From Rhodospirillales bacterium (lineage in GTDB: Bacteria; Pseudomonadota; Alphaproteobacteria; ATCC43930; CGMCC-115725), in contig DAHUYF010000078.1 of the NCBI GenBank assembly GCA_027315365.1, positions 1 through 40,376 of the forward strand: DNA of 40,376 nucleotides, in the 5' to 3' direction. Of this stretch, positions 15,961 to 23,900 are shown piece after piece. Within the stretch, counting starts at the first letter, position 1; each line of letters opens with the position of its first letter. Below the pieces are notes generated by a model. The model worked only from the letters and a program-made list of their open reading frames with translations, did no database searches and was not told where the DNA came from. A program made the translations under genes and the position numbers.

Positions 15961-16890
15961 ATGCTGAAGCATTTCATCGATGACAGGTCCGGCGTTCGGG
16001 AAGTCGCCCCGATTGCCGGCGCAAAGACCGCGCGTTGGCTGCCGGTCGTGCTCGGAATCCTCTGCGCCGCGGCGGTCGTCGCGCCGCAGCCGGCTTCTGC
16101 GGCCGCGCCGGCGGGTTGCCCGCAATTGCAGGCGAAGTATCCGAAGCTGAAGGGCGCGACGCTGGTCGACGCGCTCAATCCCCACACCCCCGGCTACGAA
16201 GCGCTCGATCCCAAGGACCCGAGCAAGTACATCGGCTTCGACGTCGACCTCGTCGAGGCGCTGGGCAATTGCCTGGGATTCAGCGTGACCTACAAGCCGG
16301 TCGCCTTCGCCGCCCTGCTGCCCACGCTCCAGGCTGGCCAGGCGGACATCGTGATCTCGGACATCTACGCCACCTCGGAGCGCGCCAAGGCGGCCGACTT
16401 CATCACCTATTCCAAGGTGTTCGACGGCGTGCTGGTCGCCAAGGGCAACCCCAAGCACATCACCGGCATCAACACGACGATGTGCGGCGACACGGCGGCG
16501 GAGAACACCGGTTTCGTCGAAGTGCCGCTGGTGCAGAATCTCGGTGCGCCCTGCAAGGCGGCGGGCAAGCCGGAACCCGCGCTCCAGCTCTATGACAACA
16601 ACGCCGATTGCATCCAGGCGATCCTGGCCGGCCGCGCCGACACCTATGTCAACGACGTGAACACCGTCGATCAGGCGGTCAAGGCCTATCCCGACAAGCT
16701 CGCCAAGGCGGTCGCGGTGACGCTGCCCTATTCGATCGGCATCGCCGTGCCCAAGGACAAGACCGAGTTCCGCGATGCCATCGTGGCGGCGCTCACCGAA
16801 CTCCAGAAGGCAGGCGTCGAGACCGAGCTGCTCAAGAAATGGTCGCTCGACCCCGGCACCGTCGAAGAGCCCAAGCTCATCACCCACTGA
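15961..16890 (+). CDS. Family 3 solute-binding protein of a polar amino acid-type ABC importer
   Basis: A 309-residue periplasmic binding protein. A long basic N-region is followed by a signal peptide core (LPVVLGILCAAAVVA) and a probable cleavage after A47 in PASA-AAP. The mature part has the family 3 pattern: YIGFDVDLVEALG, then LPTLQAGQADIVISDIYATS and ERAKAADFITYSKVFDGVLV. Four cysteines in the mature protein could form two disulfides. AAGGAGAAGGGA precedes the start. It is followed with a one-base overlap (TGATG) by the fused permease-ATPase, so the two make a complete importer. Family members bind amino acids, opines or similar; the context here points to an amide-bearing amino-acid-like ligand. 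Confidence 0.9.
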   Translation: MLKHFIDDRSGVREVAPIAGAKTARWLPVVLGILCAAAVVAPQPASAAAPAGCPQLQAKYPKLKGATLVDALNPHTPGYEALDPKDPSKYIGFDVDLVEALGNCLGFSVTYKPVAFAALLPTLQAGQADIVISDIYATSERAKAADFITYSKVFDGVLVAKGNPKHITGINTTMCGDTAAENTGFVEVPLVQNLGAPCKAAGKPEPALQLYDNNADCIQAILAGRADTYVNDVNTVDQAVKAYPDKLAKAVAVTLPYSIGIAVPKDKTEFRDAIVAALTELQKAGVETELLKKWSLDPGTVEEPKLITH

Positions 16891-18533
16891 TGGATCTGTT
16901 CCTCCATTATCTGAGCCTGCCGTACCTGATCCGGGGCGTCGGTTTCACCCTCGGTGTGACCGCCCTGGGCCTGGCCGGCGGGCTACTGATCGGGCTGGCT
17001 TTGGCGGGCATGCAACTCTCGCGGTTCTGGTTGCTGTCCGCCATTGCCCGCACCTACACCGTCATCTTCCGCGGCACGCCGCTGATCCTGCAGCTGGTCT
17101 TCGCCTACGACGCCTTGCCGCATATCGGGGTGCGCCTCAGCCCGATGGCGGCGGCGGGGCTCGCCCTGGCCTTCAACGAGGCGCCGTTCATTGCCGAGAT
17201 CCTGCGCGCCGGGGTGCGCGGCGTCGATCCCGGACAGATCGCCGCGGGCCAGGCCCTGGGCATGACTCCGGCAGTGCTGATGCGGCACGTGATCGCGCCG
17301 CAGGCGATCCGCATCATGGTGCCGGCGCTCGGCAACGAGACCATCAGCGCGCTGAAGAACTCGTCGCTCGCCTCGGTCATTTCGGTCGAGGAGCTGACGC
17401 TCAGGAGCACGCAGCTCGCCTCCTCCACCTTCGACTTCTTTTCCATCTTCTTCGCGTCCGGCGTGATGTACCTGGCCTTGACCGGCGCCGCGAGCGGGCT
17501 GCAGCTGATCATCGAGGGCCTGCTCGATCTCGACCGCCCGGCGCCGCGCGAGCGCCTGCGTCGCCTGCTGCCGTGGCATCGCGCCGACACCGTCCCGGTG
17601 CCCTCGACGGCGCCTCAGGCGCTGCCCTCCGACCTGCCGGACGCCGCCGCGACGCCGCGTTTTGCCGCGGCGCCGATGCCGGCGCGCCCCGCGCGCTCCG
17701 CCGCGCCGGCGCGCGGCAAGCCGATGGTGGAGGTCCGCGACTTGCGCAAGCGCTATGGCACGCAGAGCGTGCTCGACGGCCTCGATCTCACCGTCCACGC
17801 CGGCGAAGTGGTGGCGCTGCTCGGCCTCAGCGGCTCCGGCAAGAGCACGCTGCTCAGATGCATCAACCATCTGGAGGACTGGGACTCCGGCACCGTGCGG
17901 GTCGGCGGCCGCCGTCTCGGATTCCGCGAGGACGGCCGGCGATTGGCGCCGAGCGCGGTGGCGCGAGAGCGCGCCAGCACCGGCGTCGGCATGGTGTTCC
18001 AGCAGTTCAACCTGTTCAGTCACCTGAGCGCGCGGGAAAACGTGGCGGGGCCGCTGCGCTGGGTGCACGGCATGTTCCGGTCGGACGCCGACCGGCGCGC
18101 GCGCGAGCTGCTCGAGCGCGTCGGCCTGAGCCATCGGGCCGATGCGCTGCCGCGGCACATGTCCGGCGGCCAGCAGCAGCGCGTGGCGATCGCGCGGGCG
18201 CTGGCCCCGCACCCCAGCGTCCTGCTGCTCGACGAGCCGACCTCGGCGCTGGATCCGGAGCTGGTCAACGAGGTGCTCGAGGTGATCCGGCGGTTGGCGG
18301 TCGAAGACGGCCAGACCATGATCATCGCCACGCATCAGCTGCGCTTCGCCTACGAAGTGGCGGACCGCGTGGTGTTCCTCAGCGGCGGGACGATCATCGA
18401 AGAGGGCCCCGCCCACGAGGTCCTGACGCGCGCCCGGCATCCGCTGACCAGCCGCTTCCTCCAGGCGATGGGCGCGGAGCGCGTGCTGGAACACTCGTCC
18501 GAACGCGGCCAAGAGCACCGTCCGGCGAGCTAG
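16890..18533 (+). CDS. Fused amino acid ABC transporter permease and ATP-binding protein
   Basis: One 547-residue polypeptide joins two subunits that are usually separate. Residues 1 to about 215 are a HisM/GlnP-type permease with several membrane helices and the ATPase-coupling EAA loop (NEAPFIAEILRAGVRGVDPG). Residues about 216-278 are a Pro/Ala-rich linker. From about residue 279 (MVEVRDLRKRYG) comes a HisP/GlnQ-type ATPase: Walker A GLSGSGKST (312-320), signature MSGGQQQR (about 424-431), Walker B VLLLDEPTSALDP with D448, and the switch histidine in ATHQ. A homodimer would supply both permeases and both ATPases. ATG 16890 overlaps the upstream stop by one base. Such fusions are known in some proteobacterial amino acid importers. 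Confidence 0.92.
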   Translation: MDLFLHYLSLPYLIRGVGFTLGVTALGLAGGLLIGLALAGMQLSRFWLLSAIARTYTVIFRGTPLILQLVFAYDALPHIGVRLSPMAAAGLALAFNEAPFIAEILRAGVRGVDPGQIAAGQALGMTPAVLMRHVIAPQAIRIMVPALGNETISALKNSSLASVISVEELTLRSTQLASSTFDFFSIFFASGVMYLALTGAASGLQLIIEGLLDLDRPAPRERLRRLLPWHRADTVPVPSTAPQALPSDLPDAAATPRFAAAPMPARPARSAAPARGKPMVEVRDLRKRYGTQSVLDGLDLTVHAGEVVALLGLSGSGKSTLLRCINHLEDWDSGTVRVGGRRLGFREDGRRLAPSAVARERASTGVGMVFQQFNLFSHLSARENVAGPLRWVHGMFRSDADRRARELLERVGLSHRADALPRHMSGGQQQRVAIARALAPHPSVLLLDEPTSALDPELVNEVLEVIRRLAVEDGQTMIIATHQLRFAYEVADRVVFLSGGTIIEEGPAHEVLTRARHPLTSRFLQAMGAERVLEHSSERGQEHRPAS

Positions 18534-18636
18534 CACCGATCCGGTCTCCTCCCATGCTTCAAGGAACCCGCCCGCACCATCGTCGCAAACCCGCAACAGG
18601 CTGGCGCCCAGCGCACGCCGCTCCACGAGGTTACGC

Positions 18637-19872
18637 ATGAGGCACCATACGCTCCCCGTCTCGCCGGCCACGGTCCACTGGGGATATTTCAGCAAGGCGG
18701 TGGCACCGGCCTTGACCCTGCGCTCCGGCGACCGCGCCACGATCGAGACCCTGACCCACCATGCCGGCGACGATTACGAGCGCATGATCGCCGGCGACCC
18801 CGGCGCGGAGAGCATCTTCCGCTGGACCCGCGAGCACAAGGCGGTGGCCCGGCGCGGTGCCGGTCCGACCGAAGGTCCCTTCCGGCGCGGCTCAGGCGAA
18901 GGGATCGGCGTGCATCTGCTGACCGGCCCGGTGGCCGTCGAAGAGGCCGAACCGGGAGACGTTCTGGAGGTGCGCATCCTCGACGTCCGGCCGCGCCCGA
19001 GCCGGCACGCCAGCCATGCCGGACGCTGCTTCGGCTCCAACGCCGCGGCCTCCTGGGGTTTCCACTACCACGACCTGATCGAGGAACCGAAGCCGCGCGA
19101 GGTCGTCACCATCTTCGAGCTGGATACCTCGGACGAGCCGTGCGCGCGGGCGGTCTACAACTATGTCTGGACGCCGCAGACCGATCCGGACGGCGTCGTG
19201 CACCCGACGATCGACTATCCCGGCGTGCCGGTGGACCATCGCTCCGTGCGGCGGCGCGAGAACATCCTGCGGAACGTCAAGGTGCCGGCGCGGCTGCATT
19301 TCGGCACCATGGGTCTGGCGCCGGCGGAAGCCGATTTCGTCAGCTCCATCCCACCCGGCTACACCGGCGGCAACATCGACGATTGGCGCATCGGCAAGGG
19401 CGCCCGGATGTACTATCCGGTCGCGGTCGCCGGCGGCTATTTCTCGGTCGGCGATCCCCATGCCGCCCAGGGCGACAGCGAGCTCGGCGGCACCGCCATC
19501 GAGGCCTCGCTGACCGGCGAGTTCGAATTCGTCCTGCACAAGCGGCGCGCGCTCGGCGGCACGCCGCTGGAGGGGTTGACCCATCCGCTGCTGGAGACCG
19601 ACCAGCAATGGTCGGTCTACGGCTTCACCTTCCCCAACTACCTGGCCGCGCTCGGGCCCAACGCGCAGATCGAGGTCGCGCAACACGCCAGCCTCGACAA
19701 GGCGATGCGCGACGCCTTCCGCAAGCTGCGCCGCTTCCTGATGACGGTGCATCGGCTGAGCGAGGACGAGGCGATCGCGCTGATGTCGGTGGCGGCGGAT
19801 TTCGGCGTCACCCAGGTCGTGGACGCCAATTGGGGCGTGCACGGCTCGATCCGCAAGAGCGTCTTCACCTGA
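18637..19872 (+). CDS. Acetamidase/formamidase family protein
   Basis: A 411-residue enzyme of the FmdA/AmdA family, which releases ammonia from formamide, acetamide or related short amides in the cytoplasm. It has TVHWGYF near residue 13, IETLTHHAGDDYERMIAGDP, GIGVHLLTGPVAVEEAEPGD, GRCFGSNAAASWGFHYHDL and the family signature GDPHAAQGDSELGGTAIE. It is of full family length and is the free counterpart of the C-terminal domain of the AraC fusion at 13370. ACGAGG stands six bases before the start. The gene follows the importer by about 100 bases and precedes ridA by 11 bases, which suggests that the imported compound is the substrate. The true substrate may be larger than formamide. Confidence 0.92.
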   Translation: MRHHTLPVSPATVHWGYFSKAVAPALTLRSGDRATIETLTHHAGDDYERMIAGDPGAESIFRWTREHKAVARRGAGPTEGPFRRGSGEGIGVHLLTGPVAVEEAEPGDVLEVRILDVRPRPSRHASHAGRCFGSNAAASWGFHYHDLIEEPKPREVVTIFELDTSDEPCARAVYNYVWTPQTDPDGVVHPTIDYPGVPVDHRSVRRRENILRNVKVPARLHFGTMGLAPAEADFVSSIPPGYTGGNIDDWRIGKGARMYYPVAVAGGYFSVGDPHAAQGDSELGGTAIEASLTGEFEFVLHKRRALGGTPLEGLTHPLLETDQQWSVYGFTFPNYLAALGPNAQIEVAQHASLDKAMRDAFRKLRRFLMTVHRLSEDEAIALMSVAADFGVTQVVDANWGVHGSIRKSVFT

Positions 19873-19883
19873 CGGGGGCCGGC

Positions 19884-20270
19884 ATGCAGTTCCATATGAT
19901 CGCCGGCGGCCCCCGGCCGGTGGCGCCCTTCAGCCACGCGGTCGAGACCGAGGGATTCGTCTTCGTTACCGGCCAGATGCCGGACTCGCCGGCGGCGCCC
20001 GGCGTGCTGCCCGACGGCATCGTCGGCCAGACCCATGCGGTGATCGCCAATCTGCGGACGGTGCTGGCGGGGCTCGGCCTGGGTCTCGAGCACGTCGTCA
20101 TGGCGCGCGTCTACCTGACCCGGTTCAAGGAGGACTACGCGGCAATGAACGAGGCCTATCGCGGCTATTTCGCCGAGGGCCGCCTTCCCGCCCGCACCTG
20201 CGTCGGCGTGACCGGCCTCGCCTATGGCGCGCTGATCGAGATCGACCTGGTGGCGCGCCGCCCGGCGTAG
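19884..20270 (+). CDS. RidA family protein (reactive enamine/imine deaminase-like)
   Basis: A 128-residue YjgF/YER057c/UK114 (Rid) protein. The hallmark residues R104 (LPARTCVGV) and E119 (ALIEIDLVA) match the catalytic R105 and E120 of E. coli RidA, so imine hydrolysis is plausible. The N-terminal half has the expected PFSHAVETEGFVFVTGQ. These trimers hydrolyse unstable 2-aminoacrylate-type imines or act in degradation pathways of amino compounds. The position 11 bases after the acetamidase stop suggests that the pathway produces an imine or carbamate-like intermediate. ATG 19884 follows GGGGGCCGGC, a weak ribosome-binding sequence. It converges on the DUF1194 gene six bases away. Confidence 0.9.
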   Translation: MQFHMIAGGPRPVAPFSHAVETEGFVFVTGQMPDSPAAPGVLPDGIVGQTHAVIANLRTVLAGLGLGLEHVVMARVYLTRFKEDYAAMNEAYRGYFAEGRLPARTCVGVTGLAYGALIEIDLVARRPA

Positions 20271-20276
20271 TATCGG

Positions 20277-21089
20277 CTATCGTAAATGGGCGACTCGCCC
20301 CACCTCTCCCCAACCCTCTCGGCCCGCCGGGCCGGAGCGGGCTGGCCCCGCGTAGCGGGAGGGTGAGGTGCGGGCCGGACGCGCCAGCGCGATCTCGTTC
20401 ACCAGCTTGTTGGTGATCGCCTCGCCGAAGGAAGTGAAGTCCTGCACCACCAGCAGGAAGCTGCCGGGACCACCGACGACATTCTGCCGGTAGTATTCCG
20501 GCAGCCCTTCCGGCGGCTGGGTGTGAGCGAAATAGCCGGGATTGGGATGCTCGTTGATGATGGCGAGGCCGTTGACGGTGATGCCGGCATCGAGCGTCTC
20601 GGCGCGCGCGTCGAGCACCGAGCGGCCGGAATTGTTGGTGCCGTCGCCGGAGACGTCGATGATGCGCCGGTCGGCGGCGACGCCGGATTTGGCGAAATAG
20701 GCGCGGGCGAAATCGAGCGCGGCGCTGATCGAGGTGCGGCCGACGAAGGAGCGCGGCGCGTCGAGCAGGATCGCGGCAAAGCTCGCGGCGCTCTCGCCGT
20801 CGCGGATCACGGTCCAATCCGCCACCACCTGCTGCTCCTCGGGTCCGGACCACTCGACGAAGCAGAGCGCCACGGCGCCATGCGGTCCCGCCGCGATCGC
20901 CTGCAGCACCCGCGCATTGGTCACCGCCGCGGCATAGCCCTGGCGCTGCAGCTTGAATTCGTCGTCGTCGACGCTGCGCGAGACGTCCGCCGCCAGCACC
21001 AGGGCCACGTCGACGCTTTCGGCGCGCGCCGCGGGGGCGGCCAAACACAGCATCGCGGCGCACGCCGCCGCAGCGAGGATCGAGCGCAC
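20277..21089 (-). CDS. DUF1194 secreted VWA-like protein with a repeat-derived C-terminus
   Basis: A 270-residue protein with a signal peptide (cleavage probably after ARA at residue 23) and a von Willebrand factor A-like DUF1194 domain. The metal-site motif DVSRS follows the first strand, and VSGDGTNNSGR is a second family signature. It is expected in the periplasm; function unknown. GTG 21089 is the start, with AAGAGGAGG five bases upstream. The last 34 residues or so (from about RPARTSPSRYAG) are encoded by a GC-rich inverted-repeat element and look foreign to the family, which normally ends near NKLVNEIA. The original stop was probably lost or replaced when the repeat arrived. It is divergent from hrpB. 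Confidence 0.88.
   Translation of the reverse strand: MRSILAAAACAAMLCLAAPAARAESVDVALVLAADVSRSVDDDEFKLQRQGYAAAVTNARVLQAIAAGPHGAVALCFVEWSGPEEQQVVADWTVIRDGESAASFAAILLDAPRSFVGRTSISAALDFARAYFAKSGVAADRRIIDVSGDGTNNSGRSVLDARAETLDAGITVNGLAIINEHPNPGYFAHTQPPEGLPEYYRQNVVGGPGSFLLVVQDFTSFGEAITNKLVNEIALARPARTSPSRYAGPARSGPAGREGWGEVGRVAHLR
20298..20374. repeat. GC-rich inverted-repeat element inside the 3' end of the DUF1194 gene
   Basis: The arms CCCCACCTCTCCCCAACCCTC (split around 20299-20319) and GGGAGGGTGAGGTGCGGG (20357-20374) can pair with small bulges, enclosing a GGCCCGCCGGGCC palindrome (20321-20333). The sequence type, with cheap GGGTGAGGTG and CCTCTCCCCAACCC blocks, is familiar from dispersed intergenic elements of many alphaproteobacteria. 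Here it is translated as part of the minus-strand protein. Confidence 0.65.
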
Positions 21090-21182
21090 CGGCGCCTCCT
21101 CTTGACGACGCGATCAGCATAAGCCGCGTGCGGCGCCGAGGGAAGCGCGCGGGCGCGGGGCTGCCGGCGATCGCGGCGATCG

Positions 21183-21190
21183 GCTATAGC
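21183..21190 (+). promoter_or_regulatory. GCTATAGC -10 box six bases before the hrpB start
   Basis: GCTATAGC fits the alphaproteobacterial (Caulobacter sigma-73) -10 consensus GCTAnAwC at most positions. It ends six bases before ATG 21197, and no Shine-Dalgarno is present. This layout predicts a leaderless hrpB mRNA. No clear TTGAC-type -35 is visible. Confidence 0.4.
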
Positions 21191-21196
21191 AACCCC

Positions 21197-23740
21197 ATGG
21201 CGCCCCGCGATCTCGCCTCCTGGTCGAGCCTGCTGCCGGTGGGCGAGGCCTTGCCCGCACTCGCCGCCGCACTCGCCGGTGCCGGCGCCGCGGTGCTGCA
21301 GGCGCCGCCCGGCGCCGGCAAGACGACGCTGGTGCCGCTGGCGCTGCTCGACGCGCCCTGGCTCAAGCGCCGGCGCATCGTCATGCTCGAGCCGCGGCGG
21401 CTGGCGACCCGGGCGGCGGCGCGGCGCATGGCGGAGATGCTGGGCGAGCCGGTCGGCGCGACGGTGGGATACCGCACCAGACTCGATACGCGCATCGGCA
21501 CCGCGACCCGCATCGAGGTGGTGACCGAAGGCGTCCTGCTGCGCCTCATCCAGGACGACCCGTCGCTCGACGGCATCGGCCTCGTCATCTTCGACGAGTT
21601 CCACGAGCGCAACCTCGATGGCGACCTCGCCTTGGCGCTGGCGCTGGAGACGCGGCGGCATCTGCGCGAGGAGCTGCGCCTCCTGGTGATGTCCGCCACG
21701 CTCGACGGCGAGCCGGTGGCGCGGCTGCTCGGCGGCGCGCCGGTGGTCACCAGCACCGGGCGCAGCTTTCCGGTCGATCTCGTCCATCTCGAGCGGCCGC
21801 CACCGGAGCGGCTCGAAGCCGCCATCGCCGCGACCGTCCGCCGCGCACTCGCGGAGGAGACCGGCAGCCTGCTGGTGTTCCTTCCCGGCGGCGCCGAGAT
21901 CCGCCGCGTCGAACGGCTCGTCGCCGCGGCCGAGCGGGGCGCGGAAATCGTCATCGCTCCGCTCTACGGCGACCTGCCGCAAGGAGCGCAGGACGCGGCG
22001 ATCGCCGCGCCGCCGCCGGGCCGTCGCAAGCTGGTGCTCGCCACGCCGATCGCCGAGACCAGCCTCACCATCGAGGGCATCCGCGTCGTCATCGACAGCG
22101 GGTTGCGCCGCGCGCCGCGCTTCGATCCCGCCAGCGGCATGACGCGGCTGGAGACGGTGCGGATTTCGCAGGCTTCGGCCGAGCAGCGCCGCGGCCGCGC
22201 CGGGCGGCTCGCGCCGGGCATCTGCTACCGGCTGTGGCGCGAGGCCGAACAGGCGCAGCTACGTCCCTTCACCGCGCCGGAGATGCTCGAGGCCGATCTC
22301 GCGCCGCTGGCGCTGGAGCTGGCGCGCTGGGGCGCCGGCGATCCCGCCGCGCTCGGCTGGCTCGATCCGCCGCCCGCCGCCGCTTTCGCGCAAGGCCGCG
22401 AGCTGCTGCGCGAGCTGGGCGCGCTCGATGCGGCCGGCCGCATCACCGCCCATGGCCGCGCCATGACCGCCATCGGCCTCCATCCCCGTCTCGCCCATAT
22501 GGCACTCGTCGCGCGCGAGCGCGGCCAGGGCCGGCTCGCCGCCGAGATCGCCGCACTGCTCGGCGAGCGCGATATCCTCAAGGCGGCGCCGGGCCGGCGC
22601 GACGCCGATCTCAGGCTGCGCCTGGAATTGCTGCGCGACCCGGCCGGAGCGCGCCAGCTCTTCCCGGGATTCGCCCTCGACCGCGGCGCGGCCGAGCGCG
22701 CGCGCCAATCCGCGCGGCAGCTTCAGCGACAGCTTCGCCTGCGCGACGCGGCGACGGCGCCGCCCGGCGACGCTGGCCGGGTGCTGGCGCTGGCCTATCC
22801 CGACCGCATCGCCCAGCGCCGCCCCGGCGCGCCCGGGCAATTCCGCCTCTCCGGCGGAAGCGGCGCCGAGCTGCCGCCGGCCGATCCGCTGGCCGCCGAG
22901 GAATTCCTGGCCGCGGCCGAGCTCGACGGCGAGCGGCGCGTCGCCCGCATCTTCCTCGCCGCGCCGCTGTCGCGGACCGAGATCGAGGAGGATTTCGCGG
23001 CGGCGATCGAGACCGTAGAGAGCATCGCCTGGGACAGCCGCGAGCAGGCGGTGCGGGCGCGCCGGCAGGAGCGGCTCTTTGCGCTGGTGCTGAAGGACGA
23101 GCCGCTGCTTGCGCCGGCGCCCGAGCGCGTCGCCGCCGCGATGCTGGACGGCATCCGCGAGCTCGGCCTTGCCGCGCTCCCCTGGCGCGCCGAGGCCGAG
23201 GCGCTGCGCCGGCGCGTGCTCTTCCTGCGCCGCCTGGAGGGCGATGCGGCATGGCCCGATCTCGACGATGCGGCACTGCTGGCGAGCCTCCCGGATTGGC
23301 TCGGCCCCTCTCTCGCCGGCATCACGCGCCCGGCGCAGCTCGAGCGCCTCGACCTCCGCGACATCCTCGGTGCCCGGCTGAGCTGGGAGCAGCGGCAGGC
23401 GCTCGACCGGTTGGCTCCCACCCACATCGCCGTGCCCAGCGGCTCGCGCCTGCCGATCGATTACGGCGCCGGCGAGGTGCCGGTGCTGGCGGTGCGGCTG
23501 CAGGAGCTGTTCGGCGCGCGCGACACGCCGGCCATCGCCGGCGGCCGGATCAAGCTGCTGCTCCACCTGCTGTCGCCGGCCGGCCGGCCGCTGCAGGTGA
23601 CGCGCGACCTCGGAGGCTTCTGGCAGGGCAGCTACCCCGCCGTGCGCGGCGAGATGCGCGGCCGCTATCCCAAGCATCCCTGGCCCGAGGACCCGCTCGC
23701 CGCGCCGCCGACCGCGCGGGCGAAGCGGCGCGCGCACTGA
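21197..23740 (+). CDS. hrpB: ATP-dependent helicase HrpB
   Basis: An 847-residue DEAH-type superfamily 2 helicase, of ordinary HrpB length. Motif I is QAPPGAGKTT (P-loop near residue 36), motif II is DEFHER at about residue 133, motif III is MSATLDG, and motifs V and VI are TPIAETSLTIEGIRVVIDSG and QRRGRAGR. A large C-terminal region with the HrpB-specific PALYGDLP-like and LPIDYGAGEVPVL segments follows. HrpB is a putative RNA helicase of unsettled role in proteobacteria. ATG 21197 was chosen over an upstream in-frame start at 21128 because the protein then begins like its relatives and a -10 box lies directly ahead. It is a single gene, divergent from the DUF1194 gene. Confidence 0.92.
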   Translation: MAPRDLASWSSLLPVGEALPALAAALAGAGAAVLQAPPGAGKTTLVPLALLDAPWLKRRRIVMLEPRRLATRAAARRMAEMLGEPVGATVGYRTRLDTRIGTATRIEVVTEGVLLRLIQDDPSLDGIGLVIFDEFHERNLDGDLALALALETRRHLREELRLLVMSATLDGEPVARLLGGAPVVTSTGRSFPVDLVHLERPPPERLEAAIAATVRRALAEETGSLLVFLPGGAEIRRVERLVAAAERGAEIVIAPLYGDLPQGAQDAAIAAPPPGRRKLVLATPIAETSLTIEGIRVVIDSGLRRAPRFDPASGMTRLETVRISQASAEQRRGRAGRLAPGICYRLWREAEQAQLRPFTAPEMLEADLAPLALELARWGAGDPAALGWLDPPPAAAFAQGRELLRELGALDAAGRITAHGRAMTAIGLHPRLAHMALVARERGQGRLAAEIAALLGERDILKAAPGRRDADLRLRLELLRDPAGARQLFPGFALDRGAAERARQSARQLQRQLRLRDAATAPPGDAGRVLALAYPDRIAQRRPGAPGQFRLSGGSGAELPPADPLAAEEFLAAAELDGERRVARIFLAAPLSRTEIEEDFAAAIETVESIAWDSREQAVRARRQERLFALVLKDEPLLAPAPERVAAAMLDGIRELGLAALPWRAEAEALRRRVLFLRRLEGDAAWPDLDDAALLASLPDWLGPSLAGITRPAQLERLDLRDILGARLSWEQRQALDRLAPTHIAVPSGSRLPIDYGAGEVPVLAVRLQELFGARDTPAIAGGRIKLLLHLLSPAGRPLQVTRDLGGFWQGSYPAVRGEMRGRYPKHPWPEDPLAAPPTARAKRRAH

Positions 23741-23900
23741 CCGCAAAGCGTCCACGCCATTCTTGGACAAATCAAGAACACCCTCCCCGTCGTCGCCTGT
23801 CAACCTCGTGCTGGGCCATATGGCGTTCGCTCGCTGTTGGTCCTAAGGTGCGGCCCCTTCGCCCAGGGGCGGCGAACGGGTTCGGGCGGGTAACGGGGCC

